Source: Desulforhopalus sp. (GTDB lineage Bacteria; Desulfobacterota; Desulfobulbia; Desulfobulbales; Desulfocapsaceae). Taken from it: a stretch of 35,769 nucleotides of DNA. The stretch covers positions 1-35,769 of the forward strand of contig WTAT01000020.1 in assembly GCA_013139415.1 (NCBI GenBank), read 5' to 3'. The notes below the pieces were generated by a model. That model ran no database searches. It worked only from the letters and a program-made list of their open reading frames with translations, and was not told where the DNA came from. Both the position numbers and the translations under genes were made by a program. Shown here piece after piece: positions 17,110 through 24,327 of the stretch (position 1 is the stretch's first letter; every line of letters starts with the position of its first letter).

Positions 17110-17928
17110 TTACCTGGTTGCAGACACGATACTCTGTCTCATAGCCTCAAAAAGAACCACAGCGGCAGCAACAGAACTATTCAACGAGTCAAGAGTGCCG
17201 GTCATTGGAATAGAGAGCAGAACATCACACTCTTTTTTCACCAGCGGCCTGATACCCTTACCTTCGCTGCCAACCACCAGACAGGCAGGCACTGTCAAAT
17301 CAGTTTGATACAGGGAATGAGCGTCAGCATCCTTTACCGCGCCAAAAATCCAGAAACCGGCTTTCTTCAAATCTTTCAAGGCGTTGACCAGATTCGTTAC
17401 CTGACAAATATCAATATGCGACATTGCCCCGGCAGACGACTTTGCGGCGGTCCCTCCCAAGGGTGCAGAACGCTCCCGTGTTACAATAACCCCGGCAGCA
17501 CCTGAAGCCAGTGTGGAACGGATTATTGCACCGAGGTTATGTGGGTCTTGAAGGGAGTCGCACACCATCAGGCGCACATTTTCACCGCCGTCGATACGGG
17601 CCTTCATTTTCAAAACAAAGTCATCAAAATCGATGAGAGGGGCCTCACTCATTCGAGCAATTACTCCCTGGTGACGTACCTGTGAACTCCCTTCGCCAGT
17701 AATACGTAAAGACTCTACAAAGGTAAATTTGACATGGTGTTGTCGGGCCATTTCGATAATTGCCTCGACCTTCCCGCCTCTCTTATCCTTTTGTAAGATG
17801 ATTTCAGTGAATCTTTCGGGTTCTTTTTCCAATGCCTCGAAAACCGGATGGACCCCCCATAACAGATCTTCACTCAAGCGAATATTCTTCTCTGCCGACT
17901 GTTTTTGTCCCCTGCCCTGTCTTTTCAT
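17110..17928 (-). CDS. rlmB: 23S rRNA 2'-O-methyltransferase of the TrmH/SpoU family (RlmB-like)
   Basis: About 272 residues. An N-terminal substrate-binding domain (WGVHPVFEAL ... HQGVIARMSEAP) is followed by a SPOUT methyltransferase domain with its three motifs: DPHNLGAIIRS, VVGSEGKGIRPLV and IPMTGTLDSLNSSVAAAVVLFE. This matches the RlmB/TrmH group, which methylates the ribose of a guanosine in 23S rRNA using S-adenosylmethionine. The frame is open to 17982, but those extra residues are encoded by the R2 repeat that starts at 17941, so the ATG at 17928 (MKRQGRG) is preferred. No clear ribosome-binding site precedes it, perhaps because the repeat lies so close. Confidence 0.9.
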   Translation of the reverse strand: MKRQGRGQKQSAEKNIRLSEDLLWGVHPVFEALEKEPERFTEIILQKDKRGGKVEAIIEMARQHHVKFTFVESLRITGEGSSQVRHQGVIARMSEAPLIDFDDFVLKMKARIDGGENVRLMVCDSLQDPHNLGAIIRSTLASGAAGVIVTRERSAPLGGTAAKSSAGAMSHIDICQVTNLVNALKDLKKAGFWIFGAVKDADAHSLYQTDLTVPACLVVGSEGKGIRPLVKKECDVLLSIPMTGTLDSLNSSVAAAVVLFEAMRQSIVSATR

Positions 17929-17940
17929 TTGATCACTATT

Positions 17941-18174
17941 TGATGGTGTCGTAGATAAGCGTAGACTTCGAAAACTCTCCATCCGAAGTCTGCGCTTATC
18001 TGCTTCGTTGCGCGCCCTTAGGAGATAAGCGGAGACTTCGAGTGCCCTTGGGGTGCAAATTCCACTATCATTACGACGTACCCTAGTACGCCGAAATAAT
18101 AGTAAAATTCACACGCCTCGAATATGAAGCTTTTTACTTAACCATCTCCAATTTGAGGTTTTTACGAGTTTATC
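17941..18174. repeat. R2 inverted-end element between gmk and rlmB
   Basis: A 234-bp copy with ends TGATGGTGTCGTAGA (17941) and, reversed, TGATAAACTCGTAAAAA (18158-18174). Inside are an inverted repeat (17953-17971 with 17984-18002, core GATAAGCG-AGACTTCG), a third copy of that core at about 18021-18042, and the segment TGCCCTTGGGGTGCAA shared with the R2 copy at 29991. The direct repeat ATCACTATT at 17932-17940 and 18172-18180 could be a target duplication. The right end supplies the last codons and stop of gmk. Confidence 0.72.
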
Positions 18175-18779
18175 ACTATTTTGCTAATTGGTTTACCGGA
18201 TGGCAGTCTGTGAGCCCTGGCCCGTTCTGCTAGAATGACTGAAGATAAAAGGTTTGCTGCCTCAGCGACGACTTCATTGATGATCAGATATTCATATGCG
18301 CCAGCAGCATTCATCTCGGTTGCAGCATTTTTTAGCCGAACTCTAACCGTTTCCTCACTCTCCGTTCCCCTGCCGCGTAGTCTTCTTTCGAGTTCGGTTA
18401 GATTCGGGGGCGAAACAAAAATATACGTTGCCTCAGGCTGTCCTTTTGCACGCAGTATAGCTGCTCCCTGTACATCAATATCAAGGATGACATCCAGGCC
18501 ATCAAGAAGCTGTGCACCAATGGCATCAATGCTTGTTCCATAGAGATTTTCATGCACCTCGGCGTATTCAAGAAACAGCTCCTTATCAATCATCTCCAGG
18601 AATTCTGCCCGGGAGACAAAGTGGTAATCAACCCCATCCCGCTCTCCCGGTCGAGGCTCTCGGGTAGTGTGAGAGATGGAAAAAACCAACCCGGTAACGT
18701 CGGCCATTACCCGTTTGAGTAAAGTAGTCTTCCCCGCACCTGACGGAGCGGAGATCACAAACAATCTTCCTGCGGTCAT
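18162..18779 (-). CDS. gmk: Guanylate kinase
   Basis: Phosphorylates GMP to GDP in purine nucleotide synthesis; cytoplasmic, 205 residues, the usual length. The Walker A motif SAPSGAGKTT is near residues 10-19, followed by the GMP-binding segment ISHTTREPRPGERDGVDYHFV and YAEVHENLYGTS, and the DIDVQGA strand. It lies 17 bases downstream of the RemA-like gene, the usual yicC-remA-gmk order. The last residues (INS) and the TAA stop are encoded by the end of the adjacent R2 repeat, so the repeat redefined the C-terminus. Confidence 0.97.
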   Translation of the reverse strand: MTAGRLFVISAPSGAGKTTLLKRVMADVTGLVFSISHTTREPRPGERDGVDYHFVSRAEFLEMIDKELFLEYAEVHENLYGTSIDAIGAQLLDGLDVILDIDVQGAAILRAKGQPEATYIFVSPPNLTELERRLRGRGTESEETVRVRLKNAATEMNAAGAYEYLIINEVVAEAANLLSSVILAERARAHRLPSGKPISKIVINS

Positions 18780-18796
18780 ATCTATCCCTGGGTTTT

Positions 18797-19075
18797 TTAT
18801 TTCTGCTGGTCAAAATATTCAGCCAGATTATAGCCAGGCTGCAGGGCCTGCATCCTCTGACTGATAGTATCAGGCTGCACCGAAGAGAGAATGACATGGT
18901 TTGATTCCATCACCAGAATTGATCTCGTTCTCCTGCCTTCAGTCACATCAACAAGCCTGTCTTTCATTTTCGCCGCCTCCTTCAGTTTTCGTGCAGGGGA
19001 GGAGCCGGTATTAATTACAGCAATAATCTTGTCCATCATAACGGTGTTTCCAAAACCTACGTTTAATAACTGCAT
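18797..19075 (-). CDS. remA: RemA-like (DUF370) protein
   Basis: Small protein of 92 residues. The segments LLNVGFGNTVMMDKIIAVINTGSSPARKL, RLVDVTEGRRTRSILVM and HVILSSVQPDTISQRM are the DUF370/RemA signature. In Bacillus, RemA is a DNA-binding regulator of biofilm matrix genes that forms ring-like oligomers. In Proteobacteria it is usually found between yicC and gmk, with little known of its role. Here gmk follows as expected, but yicC is about 5.8 kb away beyond the truC-GNAT-hydrogenase block. Confidence 0.92.
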   Translation of the reverse strand: MQLLNVGFGNTVMMDKIIAVINTGSSPARKLKEAAKMKDRLVDVTEGRRTRSILVMESNHVILSSVQPDTISQRMQALQPGYNLAEYFDQQK

Positions 19076-19113
19076 AGCTCACCATAATCTCAAATTACAC
19101 TCAGCTGATCTCT

Positions 19114-19188
19114 AGGCCACTTTTCTATAGGCCACTTTTCGACAGGCCACTTTTCGACAGGCCACTTTTCGATAGGCCACTTTTCGAT
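19114..19188. repeat. Five tandem copies of a 15-bp repeat upstream of the RemA-like gene
   Basis: Five head-to-tail units of AGGCCACTTTTCKAY (variants end TAT, GAC, GAC, GAT, GAT). The array starts about 40 bases upstream of the RemA-like start codon, in the position of its promoter or leader, at one edge of the inserted block. Near-identity of the units suggests recent expansion by slippage. Confidence 0.93.
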
Positions 19189-19318
19189 TCCAATCAAACC
19201 GTCAGCTTATTTAATATTTTGAATCTGCACACCTAACAAAAACATCATAACTGCATACTTCCTGATACTTAGCACCAACAATTCAGCTCCACACACAGCT
19301 ATCCGTCACTACGTATCT

Positions 19319-19411
19319 AACCCCGGTAAACGGGAAAAAAAGCAGGGTCTCTTTTTAGTACCCCCTCGAGGGGTGTCCTTTTCAATGCTCCCTTGAGGGG
19401 TAAGGCACTAA
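19319..19411 (+). repeat. R1 dispersed repeat (copy d)
   Basis: A 93-bp copy: left end AACCCCGGTAAACGGG, core palindrome ACCCCCTCGAGGGGT, a second GCTCCCTTGAGGGGT hairpin and right end TAAGGCACTAA. It is one of the best-preserved copies and lies beyond the truC stop in the gap between truC and the RemA-like gene. Confidence 0.88.
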
Positions 19412-19499
19412 TTCGTTCACAACTTGGATTATCATTTTATTGGAAGCTGATGATACGTTGTCAGCAGGCAAATTACAAAATAAAAATGGGCCAAATCCT

Positions 19500-20297
19500 T
19501 TACGCTTTTATTATAGTATCAATCTGCCAAGATAACTTTTCAAAAACATTTAGCCATTGTTGATCAAATTTTACTTCAATAGCGATATTTTCATTGGTAA
19601 CCGGATGAACAAAATCAAGTTTTTTAGCGAGTAACATTAATCGTTTGAAACCAAAATACTCTCTAAAGAATGGATTCTGCTTATTATCACCGTAGTTAAT
19701 ATCACCAATAACAGGGTGGCGTAAATGAGCTAAATGCCGCCTGAGCTGATGGCGACGACCTGTCTTTGGTTGCAGTTTTATCAATGAATAGCGAACACTG
19801 TCAAATTTACCTAAGGGAATGGGCAGCGTTGCGATTAACAGTGACTGATAGGCGGTTTGAGCCTGTTGTGGCTCTTTGTCTCGACTTACATTTTTATCGC
19901 CCAACTTATCCAGCTTCTCTTTGAGTGGATAGTCAATAGTTTCATTGCCCAACAAATGGCCCCGAGTTAAAGCATAGTATGTCTTTTGTATGGTTTTACT
20001 GGCAAAAGACTGTCCTATCAGCTGAGCAACTTTAGGGCTTAAAGCAAAGAGCAAGACCCCCGATGTTGGTCTATCCAGCCTGTGAACAGGGTAAACATAT
20101 TGACCAATTTGATCTCTAACAAGTTGTAAAGCGAAATAAATTTCATTTTTATCCATATAACTACGGTGCACAAAGAGCCCGGCTGGTTTATCAACAGCGA
20201 CTAAATATTCATCTTGATATAATATTTCTAATACCGGCTTTACCTCAACAGCTACGCCTGCCTCGCCAGCATAATCTACTCTATTTAAATCATGCAT
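19500..20297 (-). CDS. truC: tRNA pseudouridine(65) synthase, TruC-like
   Basis: RluA-family pseudouridine synthase of 265 residues. The catalytic motif HRLDRPTSGVLL holds the active-site Asp. The segments LEILYQDEYLVAVDKPAGLFVHRS, VRDQIGQYVYPVHRLDRP and PKTGRRHQLRRHLAHLRHPVIGD closely resemble gammaproteobacterial TruC, which modifies U65 in certain tRNAs. The DNA is visibly AT-richer than neighbouring genes, and the gene interrupts the yicC-remA-gmk cluster, so horizontal acquisition, perhaps from Gammaproteobacteria, is likely but unproven. The GNAT gene lies 27 bases upstream on the same strand. Confidence 0.92.
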   Translation of the reverse strand: MHDLNRVDYAGEAGVAVEVKPVLEILYQDEYLVAVDKPAGLFVHRSYMDKNEIYFALQLVRDQIGQYVYPVHRLDRPTSGVLLFALSPKVAQLIGQSFASKTIQKTYYALTRGHLLGNETIDYPLKEKLDKLGDKNVSRDKEPQQAQTAYQSLLIATLPIPLGKFDSVRYSLIKLQPKTGRRHQLRRHLAHLRHPVIGDINYGDNKQNPFFREYFGFKRLMLLAKKLDFVHPVTNENIAIEVKFDQQWLNVFEKLSWQIDTIIKA

Positions 20298-20324
20298 TTT
20301 TATTTTCCCAGATTTAAACGCTGT

Positions 20325-20747
20325 TTATTCTGTGAATCCACGCTCTTTCATAGACTTACTGTTTTTGAAGTGAGCCATGCCCGTTTTCATCTTCCGAAAT
20401 CCGATTTTTTGGTAGAAGCCTTCTTTGCCCGGCGATGCGTAGAGAATGACATTGCAATCTACAATTTGAGCCAAAATGTTCTTCATAAGTGTTGCTCCGT
20501 GCCCTTTCCCTTGAAATTCAGGGAGAACAGCACAATCATAGATAGCCGCTTGATAGACGCCATCTGAAATCGCACGACCAAAACCGATCAACTGTCCAGC
20601 ACGATAAATAAACACAGTTGTATGGCTGGCTTCAAATGCTCTACGGAGTGCCTCGGGTTCGTGATAAGCCATTCCAACTGTTTTCAATATTGCAGATACT
20701 GCACTCCAATCTACTCCGATACAATCTTGCTTAACATTTAATTCCAT
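20325..20747 (-). CDS. GNAT-family N-acetyltransferase
   Basis: About 140 residues with the GNAT fold. Motif A (VLPEFQGKGHGATLMKNIL) holds the acetyl-CoA pyrophosphate loop Q-G-K-G-H-G. It is followed by VILYASPGKEGFYQKIGFRKMKTGMA, the usual motif B with the conserved Tyr. The substrate is unknown. The ATG at 20747 is preferred over 20777 because AGGTGG lies upstream at a good distance and the protein then begins MELNVKQD. It is probably co-transcribed with truC and shares its AT-rich composition. Confidence 0.85.
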   Translation of the reverse strand: MELNVKQDCIGVDWSAVSAILKTVGMAYHEPEALRRAFEASHTTVFIYRAGQLIGFGRAISDGVYQAAIYDCAVLPEFQGKGHGATLMKNILAQIVDCNVILYASPGKEGFYQKIGFRKMKTGMAHFKNSKSMKERGFTE

Positions 20748-20788
20748 GGAATGACCACCTCGTAAATAATCTTTCAAGATTGAAATTA

Positions 20789-20822
20789 GTAAAACCGACT
20801 TCTTTGTAAAACCGACTTCTTA
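20789..20822. repeat. Short tandem duplication
   Basis: The 16-base string GTAAAACCGACTTCTT occurs twice in succession upstream of the GNAT gene, separated by one or two bases. It looks like a recent slippage duplication in otherwise non-coding sequence; no function is apparent. Confidence 0.7.
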
Positions 20823-21000
20823 TACTGGGTAGAGTCAGGTCGAGTCAAAGAGAATTTAAGAACAGCTGTAATACGACATACGCCAATCAGTTGCCAAATC
20901 TCTTGATTTTCTTTCATTGTATCAAGTAGTGACCATAACTCATGACATTGACACCGTATCATCTAAGAACCAGGCTTTCGGATAATACAATGAAGGTATC

Positions 21001-21147
21001 CTAGGAGGCTGTCCGAGAATAGACATTTCTTCTCAAATCGAGGCATTTAGAAAAAATAAGCACAGTCATATGTCTGATATTACGAGCATTATTTTTTCAG
21101 AATAACGAGGAGTTGAGGATAAAGGGCATTCTCGGACAGCCTCCTAG
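21001..21147. mobile_element. 147-bp MITE with perfect 20-bp terminal inverted repeats
   Basis: The ends CTAGGAGGCTGTCCGAGAAT (21001-21020) and its exact reverse complement (21128-21147) bound an AT-rich interior without a reading frame. The outermost CTAG may be the target sequence, with GAGGCTGTCCGAGAAT the true inverted end. GGCTGTCC-type ends are common on DDE transposase insertion sequences, so this is probably a non-autonomous derivative mobilised by an element elsewhere in the genome. The rest of the gap (20778-21317) holds no gene. Confidence 0.88.
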
Positions 21148-21226
21148 TACGGAGTGAACAATTGGTGCACTAAGATATCATTATTTTGCACACCCTCCCT
21201 TTTTTCTCCACTTACATAAATAGATC

Positions 21227-21239
21227 AGGAAACGTTCCT
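21227..21239. promoter_or_regulatory. Palindrome upstream of the hydrogenase promoter (possible activator site)
   Basis: AGGAAACGTTCCT (arms AGGAA and TTCCT) lies about 80 bases upstream of the hydrogenase -24 element, the usual distance for a sigma-54 activator site. It differs from the GTTACC-type sites of the nitrogen operons, so a different activator is expected. It is a single site and the support is modest. Confidence 0.35.
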
Positions 21240-21317
21240 CTCTTACCTTTGCAACCCCACTAAATGTCAGTACATCAGACTCTTACCCCAACCCTCACGA
21301 CACAACACACTACAACG

Positions 21318-21333
21318 TGGCACGGCAATTGCT
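21318..21333 (+). promoter_or_regulatory. Sigma-54 promoter of the NiFe hydrogenase operon
   Basis: TGGCACGGCAATTGCT is a perfect match to the sigma-54 consensus TGGCACG-N4-TTGCW. The predicted start is near 21344, giving a leader of about 80 bases before the small-subunit ATG. Sigma-54 control is also known for uptake hydrogenases in other bacteria. Confidence 0.92.
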
Positions 21334-21424
21334 TTCGACAATGCGACACAATGCGAAACTACAGTTAAACTTTAGCCTACAGCTTGCTACGGGCCATAAT
21401 TTTTAAATATTGGGAGAACACAAA

Positions 21425-22651
21425 ATGCGAATACACAGACGACAATTTTTGAAATACTGCGTTGGATCAGCCGCAGCGCTGGGCCTGCCAATGACAGTTC
21501 TTGGTAAGCTAGAAGTGGCTCTTGCTGCTAACACCTCCACTTTGCCCAAGGTTATCTGGCTCAACGCAGCCAACTGCACAGGTTGCACCATCTCACTTTC
21601 TAACCTGTTTAGCGACAGCGGTCCGACGGATATCGCCGACCTATTGTTCAATACTATTGACCTTGTTTTTCATCCCACCCTCATGAGCGCAGCCGGGGAC
21701 CTCGCCGTGCAACAACTGAAAACCACAGCTGAGGGGAGCTATATACTGGCTGTTGAAGGTGGAATCCCGACTGCATTTGGCGGGCACACCTGCATGCTTT
21801 GGAGTGAAGGTGGCAGGGACGTGACTGCAATGGAAGCTGTACAAATGCTGGCTCCAAACGCTGCGGCCATCTTAAGTATAGGAACTTGTGCCAGTCACGG
21901 TGGGATTCCTGCTGCAAGCCCGAACCCGACAGGTATCGTCAGTGTCGGTGAACTCACCGGTTTAGATACTGTTAATATACCAGGCTGTCCTACTCATCCC
22001 GATTGGATCGTTTGGACCGTGGCCCACCTGCTTGCCGGTGAAATGCCACAGCTTGATAGCCGTCGCCGTCCAATAGAACTTTATGGCACCGAGATTCATA
22101 AAAACTGTCCTCGCAAGGGACAGGGTGAAGCCAAGACCTTCGGCATCGAAGACAAGTGCCTTAAAGAACTTGGCTGTAAGGGGCCCAAGACAAAGTCGGA
22201 TTGTCCGTCTCGTAAATGGAATAATGGCAGCAATTGGTGTATTGGAGCCGGAGCGATATGTATTGGTTGCACTGAACGAGATTTCCCTGACAAGTTTTCG
22301 CCTTTTTACAAACTGCAATACGAGTACAAAGATTTCCAGAAACCAGTTACCGAAGACCCTAACAGTAGTTCCCCCGAGCCGGAACCCACCACCGGTTACC
22401 TTGAGTTCACCAGGGTTGAATGGCAAGAGGACAGGTCCAGGATCGAAGTTAAGGGTAAAGGGGATATTGGCCAAATCGTCAGTGTCTACGATGGGGATTC
22501 CAACACCCAGCTAGGCGCCGTCACCGTAGACAGGGGCGGCAAATGGAGAGTTCGCCAAAATAATCCATCCCCAATTCCTCACAGAGTAAAGGCAACATCC
22601 GGGAACCAGACAGTTTATAGTGCTGTAGCCAACGTGCCGGTAATGGCCTGA
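21425..22651 (+). CDS. NiFe hydrogenase small subunit with C-terminal Ig-like domain
   Basis: Electron-transfer subunit of a periplasmic group 1-type hydrogenase, 408 residues. A Tat signal (HRRQFLKYC) leads to proximal-cluster ligands C51, C54 (NCTGC), C155 (GTCASHGG) and C188 (PGCPTH), distal ligands H225, C228, C245 and C251, and medial ligands C260, C272, C279 and C282. Four medial cysteines suggest a [4Fe-4S] rather than [3Fe-4S] cluster. The usual C-terminal membrane helix is absent. Instead, a proline-rich linker (about 306-323) joins a beta-rich Ig-like domain (about 324-408). The ATG at 21425 has GGGAG 8 bases upstream. It is the first gene of a sigma-54-driven operon with the large subunit and a maturation protease; no cytochrome b gene is present. 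Confidence 0.92.
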   Translation: MRIHRRQFLKYCVGSAAALGLPMTVLGKLEVALAANTSTLPKVIWLNAANCTGCTISLSNLFSDSGPTDIADLLFNTIDLVFHPTLMSAAGDLAVQQLKTTAEGSYILAVEGGIPTAFGGHTCMLWSEGGRDVTAMEAVQMLAPNAAAILSIGTCASHGGIPAASPNPTGIVSVGELTGLDTVNIPGCPTHPDWIVWTVAHLLAGEMPQLDSRRRPIELYGTEIHKNCPRKGQGEAKTFGIEDKCLKELGCKGPKTKSDCPSRKWNNGSNWCIGAGAICIGCTERDFPDKFSPFYKLQYEYKDFQKPVTEDPNSSSPEPEPTTGYLEFTRVEWQEDRSRIEVKGKGDIGQIVSVYDGDSNTQLGAVTVDRGGKWRVRQNNPSPIPHRVKATSGNQTVYSAVANVPVMA

Positions 22652-22707
22652 TCACCCTGAATTGTAAAGAATTCAGGATCTGTCAACAGGCGCATAAAAT
22701 TAAGATA

Positions 22708-22796
22708 TTAGTGCCTTACTCCAGATTTCTTGTTTTTTATACCCCTCAAGGGGGTACTGAAAAGAGTCCTGGCTTAATTTCCCGTTTACCGGGGTT
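22708..22796 (-). repeat. R1 dispersed repeat (copy e) inside the hydrogenase operon
   Basis: An 89-bp, well-preserved copy on the minus strand: AACCCCGGTAAACGGG at its left end, TACCCCCTTGAGGGGTA palindrome in the middle and GGAGTAAGGCACTAA at its right end. It sits between the small- and large-subunit genes, where the hairpins would be transcribed and could change the ratio of the two messages. Confidence 0.9.
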
Positions 22797-22829
22797 AGTT
22801 GAAAGAACGTACACTTTTGGAGATATAGA

Positions 22830-24254
22830 ATGAAAACAATTACCGTCATGGATCCGGTTACTCGGATTGAAGGTCATATGAAGGTCGAAATAGCCATTGA
22901 TACCAACGGCGGACAGCAACAGATCGTCAATGCACATTGTACCGGAACACTTTTTCGCGGCTTTGAGAACCTTTTAAACGGGCGAAGTCCCCTTGACGCG
23001 CCTATTATCACCCAGCGCATATGTGGCGTTTGCCCCATATCCCACGGGCAGGCTGCAGTGCAGGCTCTGGAAAATGTATCCAACTGGCTGCCGCCAACAA
23101 ATGCACGATTGTTACGCAACCTGACACTGGGAGCCAACTTTCTGCAATCACATATCCTCCATTTTTACCTGCTGGCGGCTCTCGATTATGTTGCCGGACC
23201 AGCTGCCTCGCCATGGGCGACTGCATGGCAAACGGATATGCGTCCAGGTCTTGACAGCGTGGCAGCAAATCTTCCCGCCGCGATAGGCGCCCGCCGCCAG
23301 GCCCACGAAATGGGTGCGGTGTTTGCGGGTAGAATGCCAAGCACCAACAGCTATATCCCCGGTGGATTCACTGCCATTCCCACTGCTAGTGATATCAGCC
23401 GCTATAAACAACACCTCGCTGAGCTCACCCAGTTCATCAACAAAGTTTATCTGCCTGATGTTCAGCAGGTCGGGGACGTCTACAGTGATTATTTCAAGGT
23501 TGGTCGCGGCAGCGGCAATTTGCTCGCTTATGGCGCATTCGAGATGGATGATACCAATAGTTCCCGTTTGTTTTCCGGTGGCTACGCCGAAAGCGGCGCA
23601 GAAAATATTCAGGACAGTGTGAACACCAACGACATCACCGAATCTGTCAAATATTCCTGGTATGCAGATGCGACCGGCAGTCTAACGCCGGCTTCAGGAG
23701 AAACACGGCCTGAATTCCCGAAAGAAGGTGCCTACTCGTGGCTCAAGGCCCCCCGACTGAAGGATAAACCATATGAAGCCGGCCCTCTGGCTCGAATGTG
23801 GATCAACGGTGATTATAGTCGTGGTATTTCGGTCATGGATCGACATGTAGCCCGGGCACTGGAGGCGAAAAAGATCGCTGCAGCCATGGGTGGCTGGCTG
23901 GACGAATTGAATTCCGGGCAAAACGGGTTCGACGAGAACTACGAACAGTTCTCCGGATTCGGCGTAGCATTAACTGAAGCTCCCCGCGGCGCTCTTGGTC
24001 ATTGGGTGGAAATAACCCAAGGGAAAATTTCCCACTACCAGGTGATTACACCTACCTGCTGGAACGCATCTCCCCGTGATAATAATGATGTCGGCGGACC
24101 GATGGAAACTGCCTTAATCGGCACCCCGATAGAAAACCCCGATGAGCCGGTAGAAGCCCTCCGTGTCATCCACGCATATGACCCCTGTTTGTCCTGTGCT
24201 GTGCATATTTTACGCCCGGACAAAAAACCAATTGTCGTCCACACCGGCAAATAA
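22830..24254 (+). CDS. NiFe hydrogenase large (catalytic) subunit
   Basis: Catalytic subunit of 474 residues carrying the Ni-Fe site. The N-terminal motif RICGVCPISHG provides C65 and C68. The C-terminal motif DPCLSCAVH provides C453 and C456, with maturation cleavage expected after H459, releasing a 15-residue peptide (ILRPDKKPIVVHTGK). The position that is selenocysteine in NiFeSe enzymes is cysteine here, with no in-frame TGA. It is shorter than many group 1 large subunits (often about 550 residues). GGAG lies 7 bases before the ATG. With its Tat-carrying partner it would be exported as a complex, oxidising hydrogen in the periplasm and probably giving electrons to cytochromes c. Confidence 0.95.
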   Translation: MKTITVMDPVTRIEGHMKVEIAIDTNGGQQQIVNAHCTGTLFRGFENLLNGRSPLDAPIITQRICGVCPISHGQAAVQALENVSNWLPPTNARLLRNLTLGANFLQSHILHFYLLAALDYVAGPAASPWATAWQTDMRPGLDSVAANLPAAIGARRQAHEMGAVFAGRMPSTNSYIPGGFTAIPTASDISRYKQHLAELTQFINKVYLPDVQQVGDVYSDYFKVGRGSGNLLAYGAFEMDDTNSSRLFSGGYAESGAENIQDSVNTNDITESVKYSWYADATGSLTPASGETRPEFPKEGAYSWLKAPRLKDKPYEAGPLARMWINGDYSRGISVMDRHVARALEAKKIAAAMGGWLDELNSGQNGFDENYEQFSGFGVALTEAPRGALGHWVEITQGKISHYQVITPTCWNASPRDNNDVGGPMETALIGTPIENPDEPVEALRVIHAYDPCLSCAVHILRPDKKPIVVHTGK

Positions 24255-24327
24255 TAAATTTCAGTCGGCCACGCTAACCATTTAATGGTAGACACCAACG
24301 TAGCAAAAACAATTTTGAGTAGGGTAA

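Noticed and set aside
17929-17982. N-terminal extension of RlmB from 17982
   Set aside because: These codons fall mostly within the R2 repeat starting at 17941; family members begin near the MKRQGRG start.
19114-19188. Tandem repeats as a CRISPR array
   Set aside because: The units are contiguous 15-mers without spacers and no cas genes are present.
24180-24254. Selenocysteine in the hydrogenase large subunit
   Set aside because: The C-terminal motif reads DPCLSCAVH with ordinary TGT codons for cysteine and there is no in-frame TGA.
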